The notes: generated by a model not told the origin, from the letters alone. 64,000 nt of DNA from Hymenolepis diminuta (GCA_900708905.1 CAADRB010000014.1:1621447-1685446), one strand, 5' to 3'. Numbered from the stretch's first letter, positions 35,376-48,800 are shown. Numbers and translations are program-made.

Positions 35376-37367
35376 ATGTCGAAAGGACCCGCTGTTGGTA
35401 TCGATTTGGGAACAACCTTCTCTTGCGTTGGTGTGTTCCAACATGGAAAGGTGGAAATCATTGCTAATGATCAGGGCAATCGCACCACTCCCAGTTATGT
35501 GGCCTTCACAGACACCGAGCGTCTGATCGGTGATGCTGCCAAGAATCAGGTAGCTATGAATCCCAATAACACAATATTCGACGCGAAGCGTCTCATTGGT
35601 CGTCGATTTGATGACGGTGTAGTGAAGGAGGATATGAAACACTGGCCTTTCAGAGTGATTAATTCTGGAGGAAGACCGAAAATTGAAGTAGAATACAAGG
35701 GAGAGCAAAAGACCTTCTTTGCCGAGGAAATTTCCTCTATGGTTTTACAAAAGATGAAAGAAACTGCGGAGGCATACCTTGGCAAAACTGTGACAGATGC
35801 CGTTATCACGGTTCCAGCCTACTTTAATGACAGTCAGCGTCAGGCCACAAAGGACGCCGGTGCGATTTCTGGTTTGAATGTTCTTCGTATTATCAATGAG
35901 CCTACTGCGGCTGCCATCGCCTACGGTTTGGACAAGAAGGTTGGCTTCGAACACAACGTGCTGATCTTCGATTTGGGTGGTGGTACTTTCGATGTCTCCA
36001 TCCTCTCCATTGAAGACGGCATCTTTGAAGTTAAGTCAACTGCTGGTGACACACACCTGGGTGGTGAGGACTTCGACTCTCGAATGGTGACTCATTTTGT
36101 CGAGGAGTTCAAGCGAAAGCATAAGAAGGACTTGACCACCAATAAGAGAGCCATTCGTCGTCTGAGAACTGCTTGTGAGAGAGCAAAAAGGACCCTCAGT
36201 TCCAGTGCCCAGGCAAACATTGAGATTGATTCGTTGATGGAAGGCGTCGATTTCTACACGACCATCACACGTGCTCGTTTTGAAGAACTTTGTGCTGATC
36301 TATTCAGAAGCACTCTTGAGCCAGTTGAGAAAGCCCTACGTGATGCTAAGATGGATAAGAGCTCCGTTCACGAAGTTGTATTGGTCGGAGGTTCAACTCG
36401 TATTCCGAAGGTGCAGAAGTTGCTGCAGGATTTCTTCAATGGTCGTGAGTTGAATAAGTCCATTAATCCAGATGAGGCTGTGGCCTATGGTGCCGCTGTG
36501 CAAGCTGCCATCTTGTCTGGTGACAAGTCGGAGGCGGTGCAAGATCTGCTCCTCCTGGATGTTGCTCCACTCTCCCTGGGTCTGGAGACTGCTGGTGGTG
36601 TGATGACAGCCCTCATCAAACGCAATACCACCATCCCGACCAAACAGACGCAGACCTTCACCACCTACTCAGACAACCAGCCTGGTGTGCTGATTCAGGT
36701 GTACGAGGGTGAGCGTGCGATGACTCGCGACAACAACCTGTTGGGCAAATTCGAGTTGTCTGGAATTCCGCCAGCGCCTCGTGGTGTTCCACAGATTGAG
36801 GTGACCTTCGACATTGATGCCAACGGTATCTTGAATGTGTCGGCGGTGGATAAGTCGACAGGCAAGCAGAACAAGATCACCATCACGAATGACAAGGGTC
36901 GGTTGTCGAAGGAGGAGATAGAGAGGATGGTGAATGATGCGGAGAAGTTCAAGCAGGAGGACGAGAAGCAGCGTGATCGTGTTGGGGCGAAGAATGGGTT
37001 GGAGAGCTACGCCTTTACGATGAAGTCGACAGTGGATGATGAGAAGGTGAAGGAGAAGATATCGGAGGATGACAGAAAGAAGATAGTGGAGAAGTGTGAA
37101 GAGGTGCTGAAGTGGTTGGATAGCAATCAGATGGCAGAGAAGGATGAGTATGAGCACAAGCAGAAGGAGTTGGAGAGTGTTTGCAATCCCATCATCACTA
37201 AAATGTATCAGGAATCTGGTGGGATGCCCGGAGGCATGTCCGGTGGAATGCCTGATGGAATTCCCAGTGGATTCATGGGCGAGGGAATGTCTGGTCGAAT
37301 GCCTGGTAGTTTTGGTGGAGATTCCAGTTCTGTCAACAAAGGTCCTACAATTGAAGAAGTTGATTAA
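35376..37367 (+). CDS. HSP70: Cytosolic HSP70, copy 3 (complete, 663 residues)
   Basis: Complete HSP70 chaperone on one exon, ATG at 35376 ([17 protein letters not shown]). ATPase motifs are all present: [10 protein letters not shown] near residue 8, the adenosine/phosphate loop [12 protein letters not shown] and [16 protein letters not shown]. The interdomain linker is [13 protein letters not shown], followed by the beta substrate-binding domain and the alpha lid. The C-terminal tail is long and rich in GGMP-like units ([14 protein letters not shown] and on) and ends GPTIEEVD, the anchor for HOP/CHIP-type TPR proteins. Length is normal for eukaryotic cytosolic HSP70. The 3' two fifths (36399-37207) is identical at DNA level to copy 2, while the tails differ. 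The N-terminal 150 bp is nearly identical to copy 4. The upstream region lacks heat-shock elements, so constitutive expression is likely. Confidence 0.97.
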   Translation: MSKGPAVGIDLGTTFSCVGVFQHGKVEIIANDQGNRTTPSYVAFTDTERLIGDAAKNQVAMNPNNTIFDAKRLIGRRFDDGVVKEDMKHWPFRVINSGGRPKIEVEYKGEQKTFFAEEISSMVLQKMKETAEAYLGKTVTDAVITVPAYFNDSQRQATKDAGAISGLNVLRIINEPTAAAIAYGLDKKVGFEHNVLIFDLGGGTFDVSILSIEDGIFEVKSTAGDTHLGGEDFDSRMVTHFVEEFKRKHKKDLTTNKRAIRRLRTACERAKRTLSSSAQANIEIDSLMEGVDFYTTITRARFEELCADLFRSTLEPVEKALRDAKMDKSSVHEVVLVGGSTRIPKVQKLLQDFFNGRELNKSINPDEAVAYGAAVQAAILSGDKSEAVQDLLLLDVAPLSLGLETAGGVMTALIKRNTTIPTKQTQTFTTYSDNQPGVLIQVYEGERAMTRDNNLLGKFELSGIPPAPRGVPQIEVTFDIDANGILNVSAVDKSTGKQNKITITNDKGRLSKEEIERMVNDAEKFKQEDEKQRDRVGAKNGLESYAFTMKSTVDDEKVKEKISEDDRKKIVEKCEEVLKWLDSNQMAEKDEYEHKQKELESVCNPIITKMYQESGGMPGGMSGGMPDGIPSGFMGEGMSGRMPGSFGGDSSSVNKGPTIEEVD

Positions 37368-38929
37368 TTTCCGCTTTGACTGCTTTTTTGCTATTTTATT
37401 GCATATCATTTTAGCAAAATGCATCCCGATCTTTACACCCTAGGGTTTTATATTTTTTACTGTATTTCAGATTTTTTTAAGAGGATGAGGGTACTGGTTT
37501 ACTGTAGTTGTAAATTTGTGATTGCGTTTGAATTGGTATGATTTTTTTAAATACGGGGACGGAAACTGTCTCCTTGTGAATCGGTCAGCGTAACATGTGA
37601 TTTCAGGGTTGTGATCCAAATTGCACATGTTTGAAGGCCGGCCTCCGTCTAGAAGTCAAGACAGCACTTGCTGTGTGACCTAGACCTTGGTATTGATTTT
37701 AATTTAATTTGATGTTTAAGGGGGTGAGAGGAATTTTTGAAGTCAGCTGTTTTCGTGTTAAAGGTGGCAATGTTATTCAAATGTCATTGCAAGTTAATCA
37801 CGTATTGTGCGTAGAACTTATTATTTTTGGTACCTAATTTGGACTGAAATGTCTGTGGAATTTAGGTAATTTAGGAAATTAATTTTGATATATAGTCGAC
37901 AGTTAAGGAGCCAGCTCTCTTTTCCACTGTTTTTCCTTCTGAGTGAAATCGATTGGAAAATTATTACTTATTACTTATAACAATCCTTTATGGAATAGGT
38001 CTTTTCCAAATGCATTGGACAGTTGAAATAATTTTAAGACAAGTTAAACCTCACATTCAGTATAAGTTGATAATGTTGTTAAAATATTCTTTCAATCGGC
38101 TTTGTAACCTTAAGAATGGGAGTGGGACTACTATCCAGTCTTTAAAACGAGGTCAATTCCGGTATATGCTTCCTTCCACAGTCAGACAAATTTTAACCGA
38201 ATAAGATTAAGAAAAATGCAAGGGAAGACAAATATTCGCTCTTGATAACCAACATCTACCGCAATTCTCATCCTTTTCCTGACAACTGCGCCTGTTCGAA
38301 ACGCCCACGAAGTCTTAATTAATGGAGCTTTTAAGATAAAGAAGCTCTAACCGCAACTGGAGCTATGTAGTTTTATTCATCTAGGTAAATATGGTTTTGA
38401 TAGCCATATATCCCGTACAGAATTCATACCTTTGATATGACCTTTATTTTACGCGGACCAGGTAAAGAATTACCATTTTTACTCAAAAAATGTAAGCATG
38501 GATGAATCAAGTTTGGTAAAGCATATGCCTCTTTAAGTTGTGGCATATACATGCATACATTGGAAAATCATTTCTCCTTCTATTTTGGGCAGAATACCAA
38601 ATTGATTTCTTCAACCAGAGCGTTCCCTTTATAATTCTCTACCCTTCCATTATTAGCATTAATAGAAAGTATTATTCGTAAAAGGAGAACGTTAGAAATA
38701 TTTGAGGTCATGGATCTGGATAAAATGTGGGCAGCGCTTGGGAGTTAGCAAATTAGACACCTATATGCATGATCAAAAAATCGGAGGTTAAGATATCGAG
38801 ACCCAACTGTGAATAATCACTGAACAGAACAACTGGCCAAAACGTAAAAATGTAAAAGCATAATTAGTAGTAGGATCGGCCTCAAGAGACCTTGTTCCAT
38901 TATTATAATATTATAACCCATTCCAAGGC

Positions 38930-39185
38930 ATATGAACTCGGGTAACGGTAAATGATCCTACAGGAGATAGAGAAGAGGGGATCGGAAAAATATTGAGAAT
39001 GGAGTCAGACTATCGAAAGAGTTTCACTTCATTTGATATTTGATTTGGGTTTTGAAATATTTATATTACTGTTTTTTCTTCGTATGAATTACTAAGCAAA
39101 TTCCCATTCATGATGTCCAGATCTCATTGACTGATTGATTAAAAGGGATGGTAGGTTTAGCTACTTCAATTCATTTTTCTGTTTC
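38930..39185 (+). repeat. Dispersed repeat family C, copy 4
   Basis: Landmarks: agagaagaggggatcggaaa, aatattgagaatggagtcag, gtttcacttcatttgatatt, tgggttttgaaatattt and attgactgattgattaaaag with gatggtaggttta. Matches 8640-8890 and 53840-54175. Confidence 0.55.
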
Positions 39186-39804
39186 AAGGACCGGAAAAGC
39201 AGGATGATCTTACATGATCTCAAGCACCTTACCTGATCTTAACTTAGTAGAACTTAAGAGGATTCAGACAATCGTAAGCCCACCATTTGCTTCCACTTTC
39301 AGCCTCATTCAAGATGCATCGGAAAGGAATCTTACATTTGGCGGGTGAAGCCGAATTCGATCTTCTATGGAGGCCGTCAGTTATACACAAAGTGCTGTGT
39401 GGCTGGGAATACAAATTTGAACAAACTAGGCCTAGATCGGATCGAAGAACTTAAACTATCAGATATATTAGTCAATGAAATATATGTGGTAGATCAACGG
39501 AAAAACCTAAAGGATTGAATATCAAACGCACTCCAAAGGTACTACCGCCCAAGATCAGTGAAAAGAGACAATCCAGCCCAAGGTACATTCAGCTAAGAAA
39601 GAATCAGTTTAATGTCTTAAACAGTCATCCGAAAGAAGCTCAATAAAAACGGAACGCAATTTCAAAGGCTGGCTATTACCGAGTTCCTGGGTTCAACACC
39701 AATACAGCCTCCTCAGGTTTATCAATGGAGGGAGACCAAGCTCAAAAAAAGGAGAGGTTAAGAGGCCTAATATCTAATATTATCAGTATAGTCGAAAGAA
39801 ACTA

Positions 39805-40020
39805 GTGAGTTTCATCTTTCGTACACAGGATTATCGATTATTAAACTCCCACGATCACACTTGAATAGGTAAGGCTACCTGTGAAGAACCTATAGCAGCA
39901 ATTATCGACTAATCAGATAGCCAATCACTTATCACATATCTAATCCTATATATGTAAACTTTTCTTAATGGAAAACGGTCGTCTGAACTATAAGTCTTGT
40001 TCCTTCTTGTTGGCGTCAGA
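39805..40020 (+). repeat. Dispersed repeat family D, copy 2
   Basis: Landmarks: aggattatcgattattaaac, gcaattatcgactaatcaga, tagccaatcacttatc and cttgttccttcttgttggc, each with a counterpart in 3765-3995 in the same order. Confidence 0.6.
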
Positions 40021-40369
40021 GTAGTTGCAGTTTTGTGGAAGGGTAATAGAAGAGTTCATTGTTTGGCATTGGATATTTCGATTTTTGCTTCTGGTCAAGT
40101 TTGACTAATATGAGATAATATAAAAGTGCAATATATTTTATTCCATACTTATTGAAAAAAATTGCTAATGTATTATTTAAATTTAAATTTTTAATCGTTT
40201 GGGCCACCACCCATTCTCTTAAGATCTGTCAGTTCGGATTGTAAGCTTTGTTTCCAAAATAAGACGTTTTTGAACCAGTTTGTGAAAATGCAAACGAATT
40301 CAATCCTTCTCTATTGAAAACTGACTTATGGTGCAATTGTCACACGATCACTTTAAAAGCTGAACTCTA

Positions 40370-40540
40370 ATCACACTTATATTTGAAGGCCTTTATTAAC
40401 AAAACAAATAAGGGCCGAAATCTTCAAATTTTTGTATATTCATCCAGTAAGCGTTAAATTGAAAGTTATAAATTCCCTTGTCCAAATCATGCCTTCAATA
40501 CGATATTTAGATCAAATTAACTAGAAATGTAAGACTGAGA
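40370..40540 (+). repeat. Dispersed repeat family E, copy
   Basis: Contains gctgaactctaatcacactt, ttgaaagttataaattccct and tgtccaaatcatgccttcaa followed by tacgatatttag, comparable with 5930-6010. The preceding stretch (aaatgcaaacgaattcaatc, 40288 on) also resembles 3478-3500 and 17735-17750. Confidence 0.45.
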
Positions 40541-41775
40541 TCGTCACTACATAGGTACAGATGACATGAATCCCGATTATCATTCATTCCTAGCTCCTTC
40601 TAACGATACAGCTAATTTATTTGTCTTAAACTAAGATTGTCTTGAAAGTCAACTACGCTTTGTAGGCTCTCTTTCTCTGGAGAGCCTAAGCTGTTTCTTT
40701 GAAACAGATAAATGACACGCTATTATCGACGTGATATGCGTCTAATTCAGTCATTGATACAAACACTGCCAGTTGTGAAAATCTACTCGAAGTGAACTTC
40801 GCTGATTTACACAATGGCCTGATATTATATTTTGCAGGATCTTGGAGATAACCGAATAACTAATCAAAATTGTCAATATATATGGAGATCGCCAATATTT
40901 AAGAGGGCATTGAATGCTAGTCAGAGTAGATCAATTGTGTGAATTGAAGGAATTCAGAATTCTTTGTAGGAATCCAGTCAATTCTAAAGGATGATAGTAG
41001 TCACCACTCTCAAACACCGGGTAATGATGTATACTTACTCAACTGAACTGAATAATGAAAAATTAGTCAATCCTAGAGTGTCTTTTTTGTCATCTTTCTG
41101 ACTAAATTTATGCGTAACTAGTCCATAAAAGGATGCTACTTACATCTCTACGTACTTTCCGTCTCCTAATCATGGAAGATTGTCAAATTTACTAAGATAA
41201 TTTCATATATACAGACTCTTTTGAAATAGCAACTTCTAAAGTGTAGACAAATTGATCGTTTTCGTGACAGTCAACCTAAGAGACTAAAATAGTGACGAAT
41301 ACGAATTCAATATATATAGATCTCAGATTTTACTGATGTAATTGAAGCACTTTCGCCATTTTAGTTTCAACTTAGGTGCATTCTTAAACACCCTTGAAAT
41401 ATAAATGTTAAGGTAACACCTTTATTTTCTTTTCAAATCATAAAAAATGTGCAGCTTGTAAGGACGGATCCGAAGCTAACCCCTACCATAAAACAGTAAA
41501 CGTTAACCCCGCTGAAGCGAAGAATGAACGAATTTTGTCGTATGATCTGTTTTCAACTTACTGAATCCCATAATCTTGTTCTAAATGCCTCGAATTCTTT
41601 GGATGTTTTAATTTGTTATGATAAATATGTTTAATTAAGAATTTTTGTTTGTCTGTGGGAGGGTAGCTTTAATAAGAATTAGTGAAAAATGTTGTGTGAA
41701 ATTTGTCAATAGAGCTGCAAAAACCACTCAATAAGCAACATTAAGCTTTAGAGCCTTGACATTAAGTCGGCACTG

Positions 41776-41994
41776 GAACTTTCTAGAAAAGGTTAGCCAA
41801 AAATGAGAGCAGGAAAACTATTGGCATGGTAAACAAAACTGCATGGGTGAAAGGAGCGCTTTAATGTGCGGTTGTATACCCCATAAATATTGACCAATAC
41901 CCTGAAAGAAAAGTAACTAACCCCAGTATCTAATTGGATGAGAACATTCTAGGTCGATGAAGGAGACTGTACATGATTATGATACGTATTTAAG
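41776..41994 (+). promoter_or_regulatory. Heat-shock promoter of HSP70 copy 4
   Basis: A perfect three-unit heat-shock element GAACTTTCTAGAA (41776-41788) and a two-unit GAACATTC (41942-41949) precede a TATA-like TATTTAAG (41987-41994), which lies 68 bp before the ATG at 42062. CCAAT motifs occur near 41893 (ccaat) and 41933 (attgg). Same architecture as copies 1 and 2. Confidence 0.78.
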
Positions 41995-42061
41995 TCGTTG
42001 AGAGAACCATAGCTTGCACTTGGATAGTTGTCAGTTCTGGAACGTCGTGTACTGCTTAATC

Positions 42062-42253
42062 ATGTCTAAGGCTCCAGCCGTTGGTATTGATTTGGGAACA
42101 ACCTTCTCTTGCGTTGGTGTGTTCCAACATGGAAAGGTGGAAATCATTGCTAATGATCAGGGCAATCGCACCACTCCCAGTTATGTGGCCTTCACAGATA
42201 CCGAGCGTCTGATCGGTGATGCTGCAAAGAATCAGGTAGCTATGAACCCAACA

Positions 42254-42285
<32 letters not shown>

Positions 42286-44019
42286 TCGTAGGTTTGACGA
42301 CCCCACTGTACAAGGTGACATGAAGCATTGGCCCTTTCATGTAGCCAACTGTAAGGGCAAGCCGAAGATTGAGGTTGAATTCAAGGGAGAGAAGAAAGCT
42401 TTCTTCCCTGAAGAGATTTCCTCCATGGTGTTGAAGAAGATGAAGGAAACAGCCGAGGCATACATTGGCAAAACTGTGACAGATGCCGTTATCACGGTTC
42501 CAGCCTACTTTAATGACAGTCAGCGTCAGGCCACAAAGGATGCTGGCGTCATCTCTGGAATGAATGTTCTTCGTATTATCAATGAGCCTACTGCAGCTGC
42601 CATAGCATACGGTTTGGACAAGAAGGTTGGCTCCGAGCGCAATGTGCTGATCTTCGATTTGNNNNNNNNNNNNNNNNNNNNNNNNNNNNNNNNNNNNNNN
42701 NNNNNNNNNNNNNNNNNNNNNNNNNNNNNNNNNNNNNNNNNNNNNNNNNNNNNNNNNNNNNNNNNNNNNNNNNNNNNNNNNNNNNNNNNNNNNNNNNNNN
42801 NNNNNNNNNNNNNNNNNNNNNNNNNNNNNNNNNNNNNNNNNNNNNNNNNNNNNNNNNNNNNNNNNNNNNNNNNNNNNNNNNNNNNNNNNNNNNNNNNNNN
42901 NNNNNNNNNNNNNNNNNNNNNNNNNNNNNNNNNNNNNNNNNNNNNNNNNNNNNNNNNNNNNNNNNNNNNNNNNNNNNNNNNNNNNNNNNNNNNNNNNNNN
43001 NNNNNNNNNNNNNNNNNNNNNNNNNNNNNNNNNNNNNNNNNNNNNNNNNNNNNNNNNNNNNNNNNNNNNNNNNNNNNNNNNNNNNNNNNNNNNNNNNNNN
43101 NNNNCGTATTCCGAAGGTGCAGAAGTTGCTGCAGGATTTCTTCAATGGTCGTGAGTTGAATAAGTCCATTAATCCAGATGAGGCTGTGGCCTATGGTGCC
43201 GCTGTGCAAGCTGCCATCTTGTCTGGTGACAAGTCGGAGGCGGTGCAAGATCTGCTCCTCCTGGATGTTGCTCCACTCTCCCTGGGTCTGGAGACTGCTG
43301 GTGGTGTGATGACAGCCCTCATCAAACGCAATACCACCATCCCGACCAAACAGACGCAGACCTTCACCACCTACTCAGACAACCAGCCTGGTGTGCTGAT
43401 TCAGGTGTACGAGGGTGAGCGTGCGATGACTCGCGACAACAACCTGTTGGGCAAATTCGAGTTGTCTGGAATTCCGCCAGCGCCTCGTGGTGTTCCACAG
43501 ATTGAGGTGACCTTCGACATTGATGCCAACGGTATCTTGAATGTGTCGGCGGTGGATAAGTCAACAGGCAAAGAGAACAAGATCACCATCACAAACGATA
43601 AGGGCCGTCTATCAAAAGAGGAGATAGAGAGAATGGTGATCGATTCTGAAAAGTATAAAATGGAGGATGAAAAGCAACGTGACCGTGTTACAGCTAAGAA
43701 TGCGTTGGAGAGCTATGCTTTCACCATGAAGTCAACTGTTGAGGATGAGAAGGTGAAGGAGAAGATTTCAGAAGCTGACCGTAAGACTATCATCGAGAAG
43801 TGTAAGGAAATAGTCACGTGGTTGGATGCTAACCAAACTGCTGAGAAGGAGGAGTATGAACACAAGCAGAAGGAGCTTGAGGGTATCTGCAATCCAGTCA
43901 TCACCAAGATGTATCAGGAGGTCGGTGGAGCAAGCGGAATGCCGAGTGGTATGCCCGGAGGTTTTCCTGGTGGCGATACTGGTGCCACCGCAGGTCCAAC
44001 TATTGAGGAAGTTGACTAA
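42062..44019 (+). CDS. HSP70: Cytosolic HSP70, copy 4 (internal N gap)
   Basis: Inducible-type HSP70 with ATG at 42062 ([17 protein letters not shown]); in-frame sequence upstream of this ATG is 5'UTR. The ATPase domain runs to [17 protein letters not shown] before the gap; RIPKVQKLL resumes after it. The beta domain, lid and a shorter Gly/Met tail ([13 protein letters not shown]) follow, ending GPTIEEVD. The gap of 443 N is 20 longer than the 423 expected from copy 3, which explains the apparent frame change. The block 43105-43562 is identical at DNA level to copies 2 and 3; beyond it copy 4 diverges (many silent changes, lid residues such as [18 protein letters not shown]). An AATAAA lies at 44039-44044, only 20 bp after the stop. 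Confidence 0.95.
42662..43104. other. Assembly gap inside HSP70 copy 4
   Basis: A run of 443 N. The right border is homologous to the right border of the gap in copy 2 (20463) and to 36399 in copy 3. The left border lies 47 bp further into the gene than in copy 2. Confidence 0.98.
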
Positions 44020-45885
44020 TTCAATTTGCTGAATGTTAAATAAATTTTTAATCAGCTTGTATATCATTTTTACTTGTTGGATTGGTAATTTATGGACGTA
44101 TTGGCTTTAGAAGGCTTAACTGCTGGCAGTTGCGTTGTAGTTTAGTGTCAACGAAGTAGTTTAACTTTAATTGTATCGGCTTTTTTTTAGTCGTTCTGAG
44201 CTCTTAACTGATCACTTGAGGATGTGGGTCGATTGCTATTCGGATGGAATTGGGGAAATTTTTGGCAAAATCGTGGCTGAATAAGGTATAATTAATAAGT
44301 GTTCATATAACTTATTTGGTGATATACGGATATTGTTTTTGGATTATAGGTTTTTAATGGTATTAATGAAAAGGGCTTTTTTCTTTGATTTCTATTTCGA
44401 ATTTAATACATTGCTTGTTGGTACATAATTATGGGGACGGTTTTTCCACTACTGATTGGCTTATGGAAAGTATAGTATGGATGGATCGTAATTGCGAAGA
44501 TCATTAAACGAAAGTGCACTTCTCCAGTGGCCGTATTCCCAGTTGTCGGCAATTTTCCGTCTCCAGGTATTCACTGATGGCTATCGAGCCGTTGGTTTTA
44601 CATTAATGACCTATAGGTATATTTAATAAAGGTCCATCTGTTTTAATAGACGGACAATCGTATATAATTTTAAAGATGGAATATGGAGTATAATGGGTCT
44701 ATCTCCCGCCTTTATAGTTCAACGTTGTAAAGATGTGTGGACGTTTTCAGCTATCAGTTTAGCTTCTTTAAAAACACCTTTCCTTTAAATAGTCTGGAGA
44801 TAGATTAATAGAGATTTTAAAATACCAAGATCGTAAATGATATTCTAATAGATGATAGTTTAATTGCATTTGTATTTTCTTTGATTTGAAGCAGTAGGAA
44901 ATAGGACTAAGTAGAGGAGGTGCGGCCTATTCCGACTAGTAATTCCGCATATATGTAATACTTCCAATTCCTTGAGCTCTTTTTAAGAGATATGGCGACA
45001 TGGCCCTATTCATAAGTTACGATGAGTGCATTTTTAAGGATTATATTAAGGAAACCAATTGGATAATAGAATACGTGGTTTTCACAATATTTACGCGAAA
45101 GTGATAGAGGCCATATTGGAGGAAACGTTTTCTCTTATTCGTAGGGCAGCTTAAATTTGGAATGATTATATGAAGTCGCACACATCCGGTGGGGTTGAAA
45201 ATTTGGAAAATTGATTGCCTTGTCAATTGGTCACTTACTAGCGTGTATCAAGAGAAAATATGTTTAGGATGACATCATTTGAGCCATATTTAGTAGTCCA
45301 CCCGTTTTCGATATAGTCTTGCATTAAGTCAATAACTGAGGCCACTTCAAGGTAAAATAATAATTCCTGTCCTCAAAAATGAATTTCTAATTTCCATTTT
45401 AGGATACATGCATCGACGAATTTTTTCAGATCCAATGCATTAAAAATAGCATCCTTTTCCCCCTGTTAAAACTAAACATTGATAGAGTGCCCTGACGCAC
45501 TAGAATACTCCATATGAGTAGTTTTTTCTCTTTTCAGAATTGGTTGTTTAAACGTGTTTTGCTTAAGTGCACTAGCACGAGAAGCGCTCTTTTATTTTGC
45601 CACTTCTCATATTAATTTTTTCAGAAAAAATCAACTTCACACAAAAACGCAAATTAAATCTTCATTTTCACTTTCCAGTCATACTTCTTCGTGTTAATTG
45701 TAAATGAGCGACCATAATTGAATAATTAAATACTTCATTCTTAACTCATTTGGCTTTTATCCAGTTATTGGAGAGTAGAATTAAATAAAGTTAAGACTTC
45801 CAACACTTCCATTTCATCACTTGTTCATGGGGTTAGAAAAAGTGGAAGAGTATTTGTGTATATGGAAATCCCAATACACTGTTGA
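44020..45885. other. Intergenic between convergent genes
   Basis: About 1.9 kb between the stop codons of HSP70 copy 4 (+) and the DPE-repeat gene (-). It must hold both 3'UTRs: AATAAA at 44039 for the former, and a minus-strand AATAAA (ttttattttg near 45589) possibly for the latter. No other structure seen. Confidence 0.6.
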
Positions 45886-48800
45886 TCATTTCCCTTTGTC
45901 GAAGCTCTTTGCCGCTTCTGGGTCGAATTTTTGCAAAAAGAGTCGGAAATACTTTATCATTTCTTGATGTTCAAAATTAGAATTCCATGGAGATTTCGCT
46001 TCAGACTTTGCTTCTGATTGAGATCGTTCGAATTTATTGAAAGATTTGGCCATTTCTGGATCAAATTTGTGCAAGAGACGGAAATATTTAATTATATCAT
46101 GATGATTGGAATCGGTTGAAGACTTGAGAAGTGGCGGGGATAGGAGATTAGGTTTAACTTCTTTCGGTCCGGATTTTTCACTTTTGGTTACCTCTGGATA
46201 GATCAATAAAAGCTGGAGAATTCTGGGCAAATTCTTATTGCTATTGACATTTGGGCTTGACCTGTCCGATGGTTTCGACTTGGAATCTAATTTGGCTTTG
46301 GAATTTACGAAGCATCGAGCCATTTCTGGGTCGAATTTCTCCAGATGTGACTGAAAGCTCTTAAGTAAATGCTCCTGATTGGAACAACGTAGAACAAATA
46401 GTTTGGTATCTTGTTCGGGTTGAGTTTTCACTTCTGTTTTTGGCTTTACTGTAGGTTTTGATACTGATGATGGTTGGGGCTTTGGTGGCGATTTCTGAAT
46501 TCCACTTGTTGTGGATTCATTACAGTTTTCCATGCATTTAGCCATTTTAGGATTGCATCTATTTAGAAGTTGTTGGAGACACTTTATACCATCCTGACTC
46601 ATTGATTCAGGTTTAACAGCCTGCATTATTTCAGTTTTCGGTACAACCTTGGGGTTTATTGAAGTTGTTGGCTCTGGCTTAGCAATTGAACTTGAAACTG
46701 GAGCAGCATTTGAATCAATTTCTTTTTTTGTTTGCAGGCTCGGAGCTCGTTTAGATTTCAATTCCGATTTTAGAAAAGATATCGGTTTGGTTGCGGGTAT
46801 CGGGGAAACAGTCCTTGCATTCTCATCTGATATCAATGCTTCACATCTCTCAACACATTTTCCCAATTCTGGATCCAAACTTAATACTAGATTTCGATAG
46901 ACTTTCATCAATTCTACATTTTTGGTCGAGGATAAAGGCTTAATTTGAGATTTGGGTTGAAGAATAGGTTTAGATTCAGTTAATATTTTTGATATTGTTT
47001 CTTCAGTCTTCAGTGGAGGTTTATATGAGTGATTTGGAATTGGAGCTGACTTTATCACTTGCTTGGGTTCAGATATCAGCTTCGACTCAACAATTTGAGG
47101 AGTTCTTTTAAGTATATTTTCAGGTGTGAGTTTGGGAATTGATTTGAAGTCTGATTCCCCAACTTTATCCCTGATCTTTTCTTCGTATTTTTCAAAAGAC
47201 TGAGCCATTTCTGGATCCAGTTGCTGTATAACCTCTTTGAAGAATTTCAAAACATCATGCGTTTTTGGAGCAAATGGGGATTTCTTTTTCGACTGAAAAA
47301 CAGAATTTAATTCTTTTTTTCGAATCGTAGAAGGCACTAGTTTCAGCAGGGTTTCTGGTACTGATTTAACAACAGGCTTCAAATCTGGCTTTGGTATATG
47401 CATGTCTTTGGGTTTCAGCGTGGAATCTGACGACGATTTTTGCGGATTATCGGGCTCAGAAATCGAAGCCAGTTTTTCTTCAAGTTTGTTCTCAGACTCA
47501 GGTATAGATTTCTCATTGGTATCGGATTCTGCACCTGATGCTGACCTTATTCTGATATTATCTTCAGTCTTAATCTTCTCTTCATGAGAATGTGTTGGGT
47601 TGAACACATCATCCGAAGCGTTTGCAATTTTGATCCCATGTTTTACGTCTTGCGAATTTTGTCCTGAAGGTGGCATTAGAATGATGGGGGAATTAAATAT
47701 TTTCTTAGGAACTGTAGTAGATTTCGTATGGGATTTCTCTTCCTGTCCGTTTGACTCATATAATTTGGATATGATCTTCGGTGCTTCTATAGCCTTCGTA
47801 TCAGGTTGTTTCTCCGTATTTGGATTCAGTTTAGTTTCAAGCACTGTAAACTCAAATTTTGGCTTTAATGATGGCTTCACTGAGGAGTATTTGGGCATAG
47901 TCTCTGAATCCGGATTAGACTTTGTTTGAGGCTTCGACTTTTGAGGCATAAACTGGTCTGATACTGCATCTGAATCCGAATTCAATTCCTCTTCTGATTT
48001 TAGCGTCCGTTTGTGTTCTGAATCTGTAGATTTTGGTGTATTCTCTGTCACTGTTACTGTATCGGCCTCAGATTTATCTTTAGTATTTGGAATCGGTAAA
48101 AATTTCAGAAGTATTTGTGATTTTGCTGCCGTTATCATTGGTTTCGATCCGGTGGATGTGGGCAAATACTCTGAAACTGGTAAACTATTTGTTCCATCAT
48201 TTTTTTCAGTTTGTGACTCTGAAACAGGTAGTTTCAAAATTGCCTCTGTTTTTGTGGCAGGTGTGGTCTTAAGAATTGACTCTTGTTTCACTTTTAATTC
48301 CGACCCCTCTGTGTTAGTCGACTTTAGTAGAGTTTTTTTAGACGAAGATGAATGCATCTCTGGTTTCGCTTCAGATTTTAGTTCCTGCGTTGGAATTTGA
48401 ACAGACCCTGTATTTGAAATACTTGGCCTTGAAGATTTTACTTCTAAATCGGGCCTCATCTCTGAATTTTGGGTCATGGCTAGTAATGTTGTACCCACAG
48501 TTTTCGTAGTATCAGGCACTTGATCGAGAAGGAAGAATGGCTGCATATCAGGTTTCACATCCTCTTTCGCTATCGACATCTGTTTGGGTTCTGCGTAGCA
48601 AATCGATTCAGTAACTACCGGAAACTCTTGTTTAGGTACGATAAGGTCAGCATTATATTCACATTTCGATTTGGGGTTATATTCAAATTCTGGCTTTGGA
48701 GATATTGCAGATTCAGCTTGAGATTTAGATTCCTGTTCAGATGCTTGTTTTGGTTTTGATTCATTAGCATCCTCCTGAATCGAATCAGACTTGGATCTCT

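Larger units (their letters stand above)
37368..41770. other. Intergenic, HSP70 copy 3 to copy 4
   Basis: Contains the 3'UTR of copy 3, family C (38930-39185), family D (39805-40020) and family E (40370-40540). A tRNA-like B-box phrase (gagttcctgggttcaacacc, near 39691) suggests another decayed SINE. Around 40670-40710 short palindromes occur (ctctttctctggagag, tttctttgaaac). No gene supported. Confidence 0.55.

Noticed and set aside
46649..48759. Plus-strand open frames opposite the DPE-repeat gene
   Set aside because: Phe/Ser/Gly-rich shadows of Lys/Glu/Ser/Pro codons on the other strand; no independent features.
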